Assembly (NCBI GenBank): GCA_963920575.1
Contig: OY986969.1
Location: 21,615,434-21,679,433, forward strand
Source of the DNA: Narthecium ossifragum
Taxonomy: Eukaryota > Streptophyta > Magnoliopsida > Dioscoreales > Nartheciaceae
DNA: 64,000 bases
Direction of reading: 5' to 3'
Each line of letters opens with the position of its first letter. Positions within the stretch are counted from its first letter, which is position 1. Under the pieces are notes generated by a model that was not told the origin of the DNA, did not search any database, and saw only the letters and a list, made by a program, of their open reading frames with translations. Positions 1-13,280 of the stretch are shown here, piece after piece. The position numbers were made by a program, and so were the translations under genes.

Positions 1-699
1 CAACGAGAACTACGTATGAACTATGAACTAAGGAGCTGCAGGACCGAACTCTCTGGCTTCTCAGTGCAGATGGATTGGAGACAAACACATTGTCTTGTGG
101 ACAAACTGTCAATAAGCAAGATTAGCTTCTCAAAAGATTTGCAGTTTCCATAAAAAGACTTCTTTGTCACAGTTCTGAACATGAGCAGAAAATGCTCTCT
201 ACAAGATGGCCTCATTTTTAGGCGAGGAACTGAGCTCAAATCTCTCTCTCTCTCTCTCTCTCTCTCGAATTTGAACTAGGTGACATCTTCAAAATCATTG
301 AGCATTTACACACTACCATAAGCGCAGAACAACCTCATGCACCACCTTTTCCACATTCCTCTAGTATTAAGAGTTGCATTCATAAGATACACAGGATGAT
401 TGGGGTCCTTCTAGGCAAGATGGTCATGAGATGGAATTCCCAAACTAAATCCCACTGAATGATTCAGTCTGGGTCAGATCAGCACCGTTTCGCATATGAG
501 AGAGAACCTGCATAAACTGATGCCTCATGAATATGATAGATAGCATCGATCTTGTAACAAAATGTAGATATCATAGCGGACTGATCCAAACTATGACAGG
601 AAGAAAGAAACAAAGCTAAGCAAGGGCTGTAGTGATGTAACATGGATGACAGCTTACTTCGTACAACATGCTTCGAGGCTGCATGAATATAATTGAGTA
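1..699. other. Intergenic / 3' flank of the Tat-SF1-like gene, with (CT)n microsatellite
   Basis: No coding region is recognised here. A (CT)n microsatellite of about 14 units lies at about 239-266. The rest is ordinary AT-rich plant DNA and probably includes the 3' untranslated region of the minus-strand gene that stops at position 700. Confidence 0.5.
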
Positions 700-3600
700 T
701 TAATCGCCTTCAAGTTCTGCACAAAATTGCTCCAGCCTTGCAGCATCAGCATCGTAATCACGAACATGAGAATGATTTACTGAACCATCATCTTCACTTG
801 CATGAATCTGCTTGCCCCCAAACCTTCAAAGAAGCAAATAGAAATTTTGAGATGAAGAAAGGGCAATATCAGACATTAACAATGAAGTGGGCACCAAGCA
901 TTGATGGCACAGATGCTCATCCAGTGGCCAGAGCAAATAAGGTTTATTGAAAGTAATCATATGCAGATAAGGGCTGAAATCAATAAGAGTAAAAGATGAA
1001 ACCAACAACTGAGTAGCTATCTAGCACTGAAACTTAGTATTTTGTCCCTTTAAATTTTTTTTTGTTTTTTATCAGTTCAGCCACACCCAGCTTTCAAGAG
1101 AAACTAATTTTTTACAAAAAAAATGATATGAATGTCTTCGCGGGAAAATATATGGAAGCTTCATCGCACAATGCAAGCCTTCTGCGAATATATCTTGGAG
1201 GCAAGATACCCACTATATAACAGACGATATGTCACAATTGACAAAAACTTACCAAAATCTGACCTCAGGAATTCCCAAGTTCATAGTGACAGGTACTACC
1301 ATAGTTGCATGAAAAATACAACTACTAAATATCAACCAAAGTTTATCCTTCACACATGTAAGTATGCCAATTCATATTTCACTTGAAAAAATTTCATAAA
1401 CGAACCTACACATTAGCTATTCTAATTTTGATGATGCACCTGAGACAATACATATGCAACGCCTATAATCAAATTCTGATGATGCAATGAGGTCAGGTTT
1501 TCCATGATGCATATACAAAAGGATACAACCACATGCAACAGTACTTATCTGCCACACAAAAGCCTATTGCCATGCAAAGTACAGCAAACGTACCATCTTC
1601 CATTCATCACTTCGACACACTGTAAGCCATCTTTCCGATCTTTAAACCTCACCAGGACAACACCTTGTGGATGATTTTCACACACCTGCACGGAAAAGCA
1701 ATAAATTTGTAAATAAGAAAATCAGTTCCTAAAGAATATCTCTTCTTAAGACCAACTGGCTGTGAAAACAGTGCCAGTTGTTATAGAAGGGTAAGGATTT
1801 AGTCTTTCTTAAGTAGACATCGTCCAAGTCACATGGTGGACATCCCACTGAGCTCGGCTAGCACCACTTCAGGGAGTTTGATTCACAGGTCCTGGGGTGT
1901 GCAATGTCCACACATCACATAAAAGATATCCTCCTTGGAGGACAAAACATACAAGGCATGGAAAAGAAGAGTACCAACCAAGAAAAACAAGCAAGTCTTG
2001 TCAGACAGCCATCACTTTATTGGTTATTCCCTTTGCTACACCTAGCTTGGCAAAGAATAAGATAATTTTACTATTTTCAGCACATGGAAAAACTAAAATG
2101 CTTCATGCATGGATCTTTGGAAGACAAGGAAGACTTCATGTTAAGTATTTCCATTATCATCAGCTTTATCAAACCTCTCAAAAATCTTCTTCGAAGAATT
2201 AACTTAGATGCCACTCACTCATCAATTTACTCAACAAGGATGAATACTTGTGCGGCATTATACACCAACAACAAATCCAGTATCCTTCACAAACCAACCT
2301 TCACCTTTGAGCACCATTTGCTCCGAGTGCAAATTCCGAGGGGCAAATCTGAAGCCAACAATTGGAACTTAAAGCTAACTGCAATTCTGCTACATTTCCA
2401 CCTCACATTCTTGACTGCATCATCATCATAAGCACAGGACACAAGTGACACAACTCTGACAAAGTTTAGAGCATGTGATCTTATGTAATTCTAGAGATCA
2501 GAGATCAGAGATCAGAATAAACCAAAATACTTGATGGAAGTATAACGGATACAGCCTCCCTAAGTATCTACTTAAGAGTATCGTGAGATCCTCTGGCAAA
2601 GACTGCCAAATAAACCACAATAAATCCAAATCTTGTAACAAAAAATCTACATATCAAACACCTGAATATAAACTCATCTTCAGTGGTGCAGAACACCTTG
2701 CAATCTCCACAAGACTCAATACTAAGCAACAGAATCCACAAAAGCTGGCTCTCAAGGAATAGCAAGGTGATAGTTCAAGGATATAATCGGGAACAGGGAC
2801 AGGGACTCACTGGCACATAGAATTAAGCAAATTTTAGTGATGGAGAAGGTGCCGTGGAATTATAGGCATAGATTGCTTCGGCCAAAAGTTCCCCAAGATG
2901 GGAAGCATGTTATCCTTTCCATGCATGTCAGTTTACAATAAATGACACAGCAATATAGAATCTGCATTAGAGGACAAATACTAATATTTCCGTACCAGGC
3001 ATTCATGATACAGAATTCATGAGACATAAGTTTTCTTTGATGGCCGCATTCATGAGCCGCCATTAGACTGAAGGTATTTAGGATAAATCATCTAGTGGAG
3101 TGAGAATGAACGTGGAATTCAATCACTTCAGACAAATCAAGGAGCAAATATAGAAAATCATATACCTTGACAGAATCAATAGGACCAAGCTTAAGACATT
3201 CCTCTCTGACATCAGCTTCTAATTCTGGAAGAAGATTCTCATCAGCCTGAAAACCAACAAACATAATGCTACAGATTATTCATCTGAAAAATGAAAACAA
3301 TGTTGCTAGAGTCTGTGTATGTGAGTGCACCCTAATTATATGGTCTACTGAAAACCCCAATATTCAACCTTCACAAAACTAGAAAAGTGACATGTAATTC
3401 AAATTACAAGTGATTATTTTGTCAGTACTCTTAAGTAGAGACGTACAACTAAGACTATGTGTTTCAAAATTAAATACTGGCTAGAGGAAAAGTGATTAAG
3501 GTTCGTGTTCCAAAGAGTCCTGTTGTCCAACATGCAAAGAAATCTGAAATATATTTTCCCGCTGTTATTCTATGAGCAAATATATCACACATCTGAGAGA

Positions 3601-6600
3601 CGTGGCTGTCTAATATAAGTGAATTGGCATGATTAGATTTTACGAAGAAATGGAGAATACTAAATACAAACCCTCAACTCAGCAGGTGTGAAAATATGAC
3701 GCAAGACGATCGTTGTTGGGATGAGCACCTTTGCATCATCATGGCCACCTAGGAACAAAAAGTTTTTAATGAAAAGGGAGGCACGAAAATGAAGATGCTA
3801 GACAAAAGAAATTCCCACGGCATAACAAACATTAAGAATTCCAATTATGACAAAGTATATGCAGAAGTCCACAGAGAATCAGGTTGCTGCAACATTTTCA
3901 TGAGAGGATAACAGGGAAAAGAGCCATCTATAAGCTTGCAATTTCCCACTAGTCTAAGTGAAACAGCATTCTCATAGTACTGTTGACAGCTGCATAATCC
4001 ATGCAGGATAGCAGATGAAAGTGCTAATCATTGAACTTATGACAAATACTTGATTGGGACAAGGAGAATTTTATGCTCCACAGGACCAAGGAAACTAAAC
4101 AAGAATATGACATCATAGTTTGACATCTCACTTGCTTTCAGACTTTGGCCAAAATAAGAGGATTCTGCAGTTTTGGTACTATTTTGAGTAGCTTAGGGTT
4201 GAATATAATAACAATTCTACAATGTGATGTACAATACAAACTAAAGAGTTGATTGAAAGTCATTGGGTGCTGTCTTTTTGCTATTAATGCGAATATTTAA
4301 AGATTACCTGAGTAGCTTGGGGTTGAATATAACAACAATTCTACAATGTGATGCACAATACAAACTAAAGAGTTATTGTTATAGCTTAGTTGAGAAACTA
4401 AATGCTGCATAATATGCATTTGAAGTCAAAGAATCTATCAAATTTTAAGACTCAAAAAACAGTAAATGCATATAGCAAAAGTATATTTTCATATCTTTAA
4501 TTATGGGGCAAAAAGTTAGAATTGACAACTAACTAGATTGCTCAACTGTTTGAGTCAATAAAAGTAACATCATCGGGTGATTCACATTAATATTGTTTGT
4601 CTAGTTGCATGACCCAGAGATCCACTTCCGAGAAATCTTAGTCCACACTTAGAAAATTGCCCTGTTAAAAACTTACCTACAGCCAGATTTTTGTTGTAAT
4701 CGTAACAAAAAAATAGCAAGCATAGCACTAAAAGCATATGGACATAGAAGTGTTTCTCCGGATAGCTTAAATTATGATGAGGGAAAAGAAGTAAATAATG
4801 AGGATAACTTTCTCACAGAGTAAAGAATAAACGGTAGAGATGATGTGCATGGAAACTGTAGAAATAATGTATAGGGTCCACACTTACCCCATCCAAGAAG
4901 TTTGTCTTCCACCTTCTTTAGTTTCTTTTTCTTTCTCTTATCTTGTTGCTTTGCTATGAACTTATCCCCTATAAGGATGGCAACAGGAAAGTTACATAAT
5001 GTAGCAGTACAAGCTTTAAAACTGCAAAATATCATCTCAGCACAGAGAAAATCATTACCTTTTTGCTCAAATTTAGCCTGAGTTACAGACATGGGGGTCT
5101 TTCCACCAGGGCGGAGTGGTGTCCCATCCAAGAGTTGCGCTGCCAAAGCAACAGAGGGCTCCTGATAAACAATCCAAACATTAAATTTCTTCAACATCTT
5201 TGCTTTACAAAGTGGGAGAAAAAAAAACTGCACTACTACAAATTTACCTTTAGATATGACACAAGTGCATCCCCCTTTAGTGTACCTGTTTCTCTATCAG
5301 CATAGATCTTAACTCGAGGCTTCTTAGTTTCAGCATCCTATCGAAAATCATCCTCATAGTTAGAACATTATTATGATCGTCCTACCTAAAACTGTTCAGC
5401 AATGACGGTGTAAGTGCCAAGAAAAGATGGAAAGCACAATCACACTTTGTCGAAGGACCATACTGCATGTGACAACTGTAAATCAGATTAAAAATAAGAA
5501 GAAAAATATATATCCCAAGTATGCGACTTATAAAAGCCGAATTAAAACATCAAATGTAGACAATACACAAACCTAAGTGACTCCTTCTGCAACTTGATTA
5601 CCATAATTGAAGATTGTCTCTTATTTGATGGTTTTGATGTTTAATGATTTCCAAATCATTTGCTGCAGCTGCTATATACATTGACTCCATATGCTGCTCC
5701 TCCAGTAATTGTTTATACTTATGATACTTCTTTCTGTGTCTATACTTTATTGAAACAGTATTAAACTTGATGCCTTCACTATGTAGTATAAACCAATTCA
5801 CAAAAAGCAATAAGGTTCCTACAAAAAAGTTCAACACTAATAACCTTGTTCACGATAGATGCTTTGAAGCCTAATCAGCACAAGTCGAATTAGCACAAGC
5901 CTAATCAGCACCAATAACCTTCTTTCTGAGTCTATACTTTGTCTTTAAAGACAAAGGCCAGAAATTCTGTCTAAAGATCTACAACAAACAACAACAAGCT
6001 TGCAAACCCACACTTAAGGCCCTATATCAATCACTTAAATCTAACAATACTACTTTTGCCATGTGAATTATACTCAAGTCCGATCTTCCTCCTTTTGCTA
6101 TTGAAACAAGGTGATAATTCCACTTCTTCAGTACCTTTTTTGTGCTTGATCTTGCAAAATTACCTCGAATTCAGACTCTAGACCAAAAAATCAGCAAGTT
6201 TCTCCTACTGAACAACCATTAGAAGATTGACCTCATCTATAAGCTAGCCCATGATCCAGACTAAGTTGCAGTTTGCCTTTTCAAGACCAACAAAACCATA
6301 CAGAGAGGAGTCTGCTCTTCTGCACTACTTCAGAAAACCACTTTCACAAATGACCTACTCAAGTTATGACTCACAAGTAATTTGAAAAATAGGGCATCTA
6401 GCATTTCATGCAAACAACTCCAGACCACATCTAGCAAGAGATTTAAACAGTAGGCTACCAGCAAGCACAAAAAGAAACCAATCCATTAGGTGTTTTGGAC
6501 CACTGGCCAGATCAATCATAGATGCATCTGAAAGTTACAAGCTTTATAAAGTTAAAACTAAACGGGCAAGAAGATTTTTGTTTGTTGTCTATTACATAAC

Positions 6601-9275
6601 TGATAACTCCCAACTATGCACCAGACTAAGTTATGAAATCATTAAAATATCATGACGTGAAGGATGAACGCCAGAACAACTTCCAAAACAAACAAATGGA
6701 TCATCGTACCTCCTTTATGACACCACACTTGGAGAACACTTCTACTATCTGCAAGAAACAAAGGAACTTATTTTCATCTCTTAAAGCAACAGTCCAGGTA
6801 ACAAATTACTGTGAAGAGCAAAACTAATTCCATGGTTGCATAGAGATTCCCAATCACTATGTCATCCATGAGCTGAAGGAGACAAAAGTGGAATTCAAAA
6901 GGATTTAGAAAGATAAATCAGAAACAACTACTTGAAAGTTGAAGGAGATAAAAGTGGAATACAAAAGGATTTAGAAAGATAAATCAGAAACAGCTACTAG
7001 AAAGTTAGCTTTGCACTTACTTCCTCCACTGTAACGTCATCTGGCAACCCAGTCACATATACATGCGTATTAACCTTCAAATCGAACCAGCTATCTGGAG
7101 GTTTATTAGCTTCCTGTTGAAGTACCATCCTAACAACTGTTAGAGTCATGCCTGGATAAGCATATCTTCAACTTAGCTCTGGAAATATCACAGTTCAAAA
7201 TATATCAGGTCTCGCAGCGATGATGAGATTCACCTAAAAGAAGTCGCATATTTGTTTTTAGGAGATGACACGAAAAGATATCAAATTCTAATTCTGCACC
7301 AATTTCATGGACCTCAACATGGTAAAAAATTCTAATTTTCACTACAAATAGGAACTCTCCTTGAAACATATTGAATGCCAAATAAAAAGCAAACACCCGC
7401 ATGAGATAACTCACAATCAAAAGGACACATTAAAAATAAAATATACAGCAAAGCAAAAGAAAAGAGAAGGAACCTTCTTTTCAGTTGGTTTCTCAGGCGT
7501 CTTCCTCTTAGAGTCAGATTTCCTTTCTGCAGTCTCAATTGTAGCCTTAACTTCCTCCACCACAGATGATTCAATAATTCCCTGTGTTGAAAATAACTCC
7601 TCCTCCTGTGCAAAAGTCATCTCTTCAAGTCCATATCCCTCACTTGTACCTGATAAATTATCCTTAAGAAGAACAAAAAGATTAGAATTTATCACTCTGT
7701 TCTGAATTGCCAAAGCAATTCTTCCCAAAGCATTGTGTGAAACAATGAGATCATGTTGGTCACGCTGATAACAAGAAAACTGAGAGTCATTCCAAAAAAA
7801 AAGGACACCTGTTAAGTATTGAAGAAAGATAAAAAGTACATAAAGCAGAAAAATTAGCATAACAGCAATATTCGAGGAGAAATGTACAGTAGGCTGGAAC
7901 CTAAAAGACCTACGATTCCAAAGCAAAGTTACCATCCGGCAGTAGGAGCAAATATTTCCAGAACTACAAGGATAGATTAAAGGGATGGGAGAAGAAGAAA
8001 AGGAAGGAGGACATTGATGGTTTCACATCACTAATTGGAAGCTATTTGTGAACGTTGGAGTCCTATAGATTTCTGCACCCATATATAATAGTGAACCTAT
8101 ACCAAAACTAGCTGTGGAATGCCCACTTAGGCAAAAGAAAAAGGAATAGCCTTAAGCATTAATAAGTGACTAGCACTAGCAAAAAGTAATCGGTGCTTCA
8201 GAAATCAAAGGAATGGATGGAAATCGAATCTTAAAAAACTCACTTGAGGAACCCAAGCCCGAAGGCCACGATCCCACTTATACATAGTTCCATCGTCATC
8301 AGTGAATTCCTCCTCTCCATCTGGTGGAGTCCCTGGCCTATCATCGAGACCCACATCTGTTCCTTCTGCTAGCCTCTCTCCCGGTGGACCAAACTCATTG
8401 GTTGGAGTGCCATTCTTCAGAGCCACAACTTGAGCCTCTGCTTCCCTGACCTCCTCCTCCCATTTCGTGAAATCGTCATTGTTCTCCAACGTATCTGGAT
8501 AACAGATGACGAGGTAAGATCTAACCTCCAGGAAAAAAATATATACTTGTACAAAGAATATCTTCACCTGCAGCAGATGGTTCAGATCTTTGGGCAGACA
8601 TCCGCGAATACAATTCAGGAATCGAGGATAACGGCATCCACTCTCCTCTCCCTTCAGACCATAGGAAGGTGTCCCCGGAGATGTACCCGTTTGAGAAGTG
8701 TTCTGCTCATGAACCAAAACAATGAAGAAAGTGGTTCAAGAGCTATAACAGAATATCTTCTGTGGAAGATCAATCACTCATAAAAATGGAACATAATATC
8801 ACTTTAAAGCCACCTATGTTCATACTATCCAATTCGATGAGATCCCATAAATCAATAGAGCTTCTAACTGAATACCAATTTACTTAAAACTGACTACACA
8901 TGACCCAAAAGGTCTTATTCTACAAGCATGCAGCTAATGAGAAATGAATTTTCTGACCAAGGGTACTAGTAAAACAACAAATTACCAACCATCTAAAATT
9001 CAGCACCACTAGCCAAATGACCAAATTTTAGGGTGTGCGTTTCATTACAAATAACAACAAGCCCGCTATTTTGTGGGCACAAGCTTCTCAATTGAGAAGA
9101 CTTGAGACGAGCATCAGCAGACAAACAAACAAAGCAAATGAAATCGCAAAAATAACAGAAGCTCACCGCACAACTCGGACAAGGCATAAGGGCCAACAGT
9201 TTCTTGATTTTGCCCAAGTATATACCAACCCACTTCGGTAAACGACCCACCATTTGCTTCACCGCCGCCCTCCAT
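700..9275 (-). CDS. Tat-SF1/CUS2-type splicing factor (ELF9-like), 13 coding exons
   Basis: Probable U2 snRNP-associated splicing factor of the HIV Tat-specific factor 1 family; Arabidopsis ELF9 is the likely counterpart (family knowledge). Coding exons on the minus strand: 9275-9167, 8702-8568, 8494-8244, 7662-7474, 7113-7021, 6748-6710, 5337-5248, 5161-5059, 4968-4888, 3748-3672, 3246-3166, 1685-1594, 823-700. All junctions are GT-AG and all phases agree, giving 487 aa. Residues about 15-65 form a GYF-like segment (GWYILGQNQ, then [16 protein letters not shown]). An acidic linker follows. RRM1 starts near residue 244 (THVYVTGLP). The C-terminal RRM (about 371-475) has RWF at 446-448, matching the R-X-F signature of UHM domains that bind ULM peptides. 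The start is the ATG at 9275, just after a possible 5'UTR intron acceptor; an in-frame ATG at 9302 is the alternative. The assignment as a nuclear pre-mRNA factor is by homology. Confidence 0.9.
4186..4374. repeat. Direct duplication inside an intron of the Tat-SF1-like gene
   Basis: A segment of about 65 bp beginning GAGTAGCTTRGGGTTGAATA occurs at 4186 and again at 4310 (offset 124 bp) with few mismatches. Both copies are in the intron between exons 4968-4888 and 3748-3672. Confidence 0.8.
6875..7006. repeat. 66-bp tandem duplication in an intron
   Basis: Two adjacent, nearly identical 66-bp copies (6875-6940 and 6941-7006), each beginning GAAGGAGAYAAAAGTGGAAT. They end just before the 3' end (on the plus map, the left end) of the exon at 7113-7021, so they lie close to that exon's splice donor. 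Confidence 0.85.
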
Positions 9276-9810
9276 ACCTAAAATCAAAGAATCGAAACCC
9301 ATACAATTCTATCATCTTTCGACTGAGGGAGGAATCAACTCCTTAATTCCACTTGAAAAGAAATTCTTGATTAACATTTATAACCAAAAAGATCAACAAT
9401 AGATATCAGAAAATATATCTAATACTTGAGAATAACTCAACAAGAAAAAGAAGTAAAGAAGAAACGCTAATGCCACACAAGACCAAACAGCCAATTCAAT
9501 CGGTAAAAGAAGAAACTTTAAAATTGGGGTAGGCGAAAAAGGTAACAAAATAAAGCCAAAAAAAAACACAAATTGCAAGAACATCAAGAAGAAAGTGGTG
9601 GAAATAGAGGGAGGGAGACTCCACCGATGGGTTTAGAGGTTATCACTGTCGAGCCTCAGGCGGAGGACGAAAGGGGCGAAGGAAGGGGAGGCCCCGTTAA
9701 AACCCTACCAATGGTATGAATGTTTAGAAATTGGGCAGTCCTAAATACACCTGGTAAAAAATTTCATATTAATACCCAAAATACCCTTTATAAGAATTAT
9801 CTAAACCACC
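9276..9810 (-). promoter_or_regulatory. 5' region of the Tat-SF1-like gene
   Basis: Upstream of the minus-strand start at 9275. A TTTTAG acceptor-like sequence sits directly before the ATG, so a 5'UTR intron covering about 9280-9600 is likely, with the leader exon around 9600-9700. No TATA box is obvious. Confidence 0.4.
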
Positions 9811-9936
9811 TTTTGTTGATGAGAATCCTCACCATTATCATCTAATTCATGCTTTTCTACACACACTCGTAACTTTTGTTGACGAGAAGCCTCATCGTTA
9901 TTCTCTAATTCATGTTTTTCTAAACACACTCATGCT
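9811..9936. repeat. 63-bp imperfect tandem duplication
   Basis: Two copies with period 63 (9811-9873 and 9874-9936), each beginning TTTTGTTGAYGAGAA and containing CTAATTCATG. No coding function is seen. Confidence 0.75.
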
Positions 9937-10157
9937 CTGCACACCCAGGAGCAGGGGCGAAGCTAAAAAATTAAATGGGGGTTGTGATAAAGTGTAAATT
10001 ATTTAATTTTAAGGATGACATAACATTTGTTTAAAATCTTAAATGAAACGGATACATTGAACTAACTATAAGATCATGCGAGTAGAAACTAATTAGCTGA
10101 CCTCACGTATTTGACTTTGAGCATCCGAATGCCAGTAACACACTATTACCTGCGCAT

Positions 10158-11846
10158 ATGGGTGGCAATTCGGGTTCGCGGATCGGATTCGGGTCGGGTC
10201 AGATATTGACCTGTTTAATAAAGGCCAAACCCGAACCCGACCCGTTTAATAAACGGGTCAGGTTTTATCAACCCAAACCCGACCATTTATAAATGGGTCA
10301 ACTCGACCCGACCCGTTTAACCCGTTTATTAAATGGGTCGATAAACGGGTCGGGTCGACCCGTTTAACAACAATCTGACCCGTTTAACAACCATCAAGCA
10401 GCAAATTATCAACTAATTAATAAAATTATTAAGCAATAAAATTACAACTTGTTTCAATTATAGCCAAACCATTCAACCTAAACAATAAAATTACAACTTG
10501 TTTTAATTTTCCTTGATGAGATGAGATCACATTCAAATTAGCTCTAAATGTTTAAGTGATATTAAAATTAAACAGGCTAAATGGGTCGACCCGCCTAACC
10601 CGCGGGTCGACCCGACCCGACCCATTTATTAGACCCGAACCCGATAACACCAAACCCAAACTGTAAGTTATGTAATTGACTTGATTTGTGTCAAAACTTC
10701 TTAGCTTGTAACTAGGACACAAGCATTGTAATTGGAGACTAAATTGGACAAGGTTGTGTTCTTTGATGCAACATTAAAGACATCTACAAAGCCACTAAGG
10801 AAGCTGAAAGCCCATCAGATTGAAGCTAGAATGAAGCAGCTGGTGGACCAGCAGTTTAATGCAACAACCATTATTCACTAGCAGTGCAGAAAACAGAGCA
10901 TTGATTGCTTCAAAGTTGACTTCACAGCATAGAAGCTTAACATAGAAGGGGCTCTGCAACTTTGGTTGGTTCTTGAATCAAGACCAGCTGTCCATGAGTG
11001 ACAGATGCTGCAAAATAGCTTGGTGGTCTAGCAGCCTACTCAATAGCTGAGTAACTGTTTTTGTCTAAGATGTCTGCTCAAGATAAGAAAGCATGCAGCA
11101 GAGCTTTTACTTAGATCTGAGGAAAAAGACCAGTCTGTCAAGTTGGAGCTGAAGCTTTTCGGATTTATAAAGAGTGGAAGAGAAGCTATGAAGACAAGAA
11201 CTCCGTTCCAAAGAAACTGAGGAAGCAACCTTATCAAGAGAGCTGAAATCCTAGCTTCCTCATATCTGCCACTTTATCAAAGAGAGAGTTCTTCCTCCTT
11301 GAAGTTTTCAAGGGGAGTTATCTGAAGAATGAGTTCTTCAGTTACTTTGAGGAGTCCAAGTTAAATCGAAGGTGGAATCCTTCATCCTTGGTGGAATCCA
11401 AGGAGCTTTAAGAAGAGAGGAGTCCTCTATCTATCTCAACAGTGGGTTGAAGATTGTCCACTAGAGAAATGATTCAGTGGCAGTGTACTCTTAGCTGTGT
11501 AACTGTCTTGACAAAGTTCTAGTGGATGATTTGGGTGGTCTCCGATAGAGGACCCGTGGTTTTTTCCCAGTTGGGTTTTTTCACTTTAAAAAAATCTTTT
11601 ATGTTAGTGATTGTGTTTAATTTCTTCTTCCTCTTTACTTGTTACTTTGTGATAGCACTACCTTGCTATTCTGCCTTTCAAGTGGTTGATATTTTGTTTG
11701 TTAGGAGCTTATCACTTGACAGCCTTGCATGTAGGTATCACTGGTGTTATAGAAGCAAGTTTAGGTTATTCCAGAGGGTTTATTTTCCTAACAAACCCGT
11801 TTATTTCGGGTCGGGTTCGCGGGTCATGACCCGAATTGCCACCCCT
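10158..11846. mobile_element. 1.7-kb non-autonomous TIR element rich in CGGGT/ACCCG motifs
   Basis: The ends are inverted repeats (GGGTGGCAATTCGGGT at the left; the reverse complement of AGGGGTGGCAATTCGGGT at the right). The element is flanked by ACCTGCGCAT at 10148-10157 and 11847-11856; the identity extends to 12 bp if ambiguous edge bases are counted. A 10-bp duplication would suit a Mutator-like element, but the terminal bases resemble hAT, so the superfamily is open. Subterminal regions (10180-10400, 10580-10640, 11790-11830) are packed with GGGTCGGGT / ACCCGACCCGTTTAA on both strands. The centre (10680-11780) is AT-rich with no transposase. Confidence 0.75.
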
Positions 11847-12897
11847 ACCTGCGCATAGAAAAATATATCGTCAAAAATGATAGATGCTTTAAGAACATAT
11901 GACCAATAAAATAAATAATTCATTATATAAAAAAATACCTTTTATAATTACCCTCGATATGTCATATAGAGGGGGGAAGAAAGGTGGTTTGAACATGGTG
12001 GCATGGAGTGATGTTTGCCTACCAAGGAGGCGGGAGGGATTGGAGGTGAGGGACATGGGAGCGGAGTGGCATCTTTTCTTGATGATAATACTGATATATG
12101 GAAAGAGTTTGCTAGGGCCAAATATCAGTGGAAAGGCTTACTTCCATCCTTTGGCTCTAAGGTTGTCTACTCGTCCCATTGACGTTACATCTGTCTAGCG
12201 GTTGAGGAAGTCTGGAAAGGGATGTTATGGTCGGTTGGTGTGGGCAGTAGGGTTTCAGTTGGGCACGATGCATGGTGCTCGGAGATTCCTTTTGCACGAT
12301 GGGCTACCTTCTTTGATGTGACGGCTGAGCTGGACTGTGAGGACCCGCCCCTCTATCCCCGTGGCTTGTTGTTGACCCCAAGGGCAATTTGAGAAATTTC
12401 GCCTTGGTGATCGTTTCACACTGGGTGTGCACACACAGACCTTGTTTGGTGCACACACAGACCTTGTTTGGTGCTTGTGTTTGTTTAGAAAGGATAGGTG
12501 GACCCGGGACTGGAAGATCTGGGCTTGGGCTTGAGTCTCAGCCCAAGGTTGCCTTTCTGGGCAAGGGAGATCGATCTCATTTGGTGGTGAGATCGATCTG
12601 GCCTTGCTATCCAGATCGATTTGGCATGGCATGCAGATCGATCTCTCTGTGCCTGGAAGTCGTTGGCGGTGGCGTTCGAAGGACGGCCACGGCGATGGCC
12701 GTCGCTTCCCCTGTCAGGGGAGGGGAGACTTTTGCTCCCCTCCTTCGCCTTTGCCCCGCCTTCGCCGGCTTTCCCCGGCCTTATCCCCTTCCCCTCCTCC
12801 TCCCTTTCTTTCTCTTCTTCTTTCTTCTTCCTCGCGGCCCTGTTTTCTTCCCCTCGTGTCCCGGCCCAATTTGGCGTCCGCGGGTCGGGGCGCGACA

Positions 12898-12915
12898 GCT
12901 TGGTATCAGAGCATA
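12898..12915 (+). other. Primer-binding site of the gypsy element
   Basis: Directly after the 5' LTR comes GCTTGGTATCAGAGCATAG; TGGTATCAGAGC is the usual plant PBS complementary to initiator methionine tRNA. Confidence 0.9.
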
Positions 12916-13280
12916 GGTTGTAGATTCCAGGGAACTGAAACGGGTCTTTGCGGAGACGTGCATGGGTTGGGTTAGTTCTAGGGGTTAGAACATCCCTGTT
13001 TGCTTGCTTTCTTTTCCGCTGAGTGTGTTTGTATCTCTTTGCTGAGTGCTGTTCGTTTTCATCTTTGACGAGTGAAACTCGTGTTTCTGTTGTTGGTACT
13101 GATGGCGGCACGGTATGCCGGAGCTCTCAGAGAGGTGGTGTCCTACTGGTATCGTCGTGTCCACCCAGTATCAGGGATCGTCGGAGGTAGTCTAATCCTT
13201 GAACAGTGGTTGCCGGAGGGACGTACTTTGGACAGGTACCACTTAGAGAGGAGATCAGGAGACTGATCGCCGCGCTCTAG

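Noticed and set aside
4772..5233. 153-codon minus-strand frame at 4.8-5.2 kb as an independent gene
   Set aside because: It merely runs through two exons and the intron between them of the Tat-SF1-like gene.
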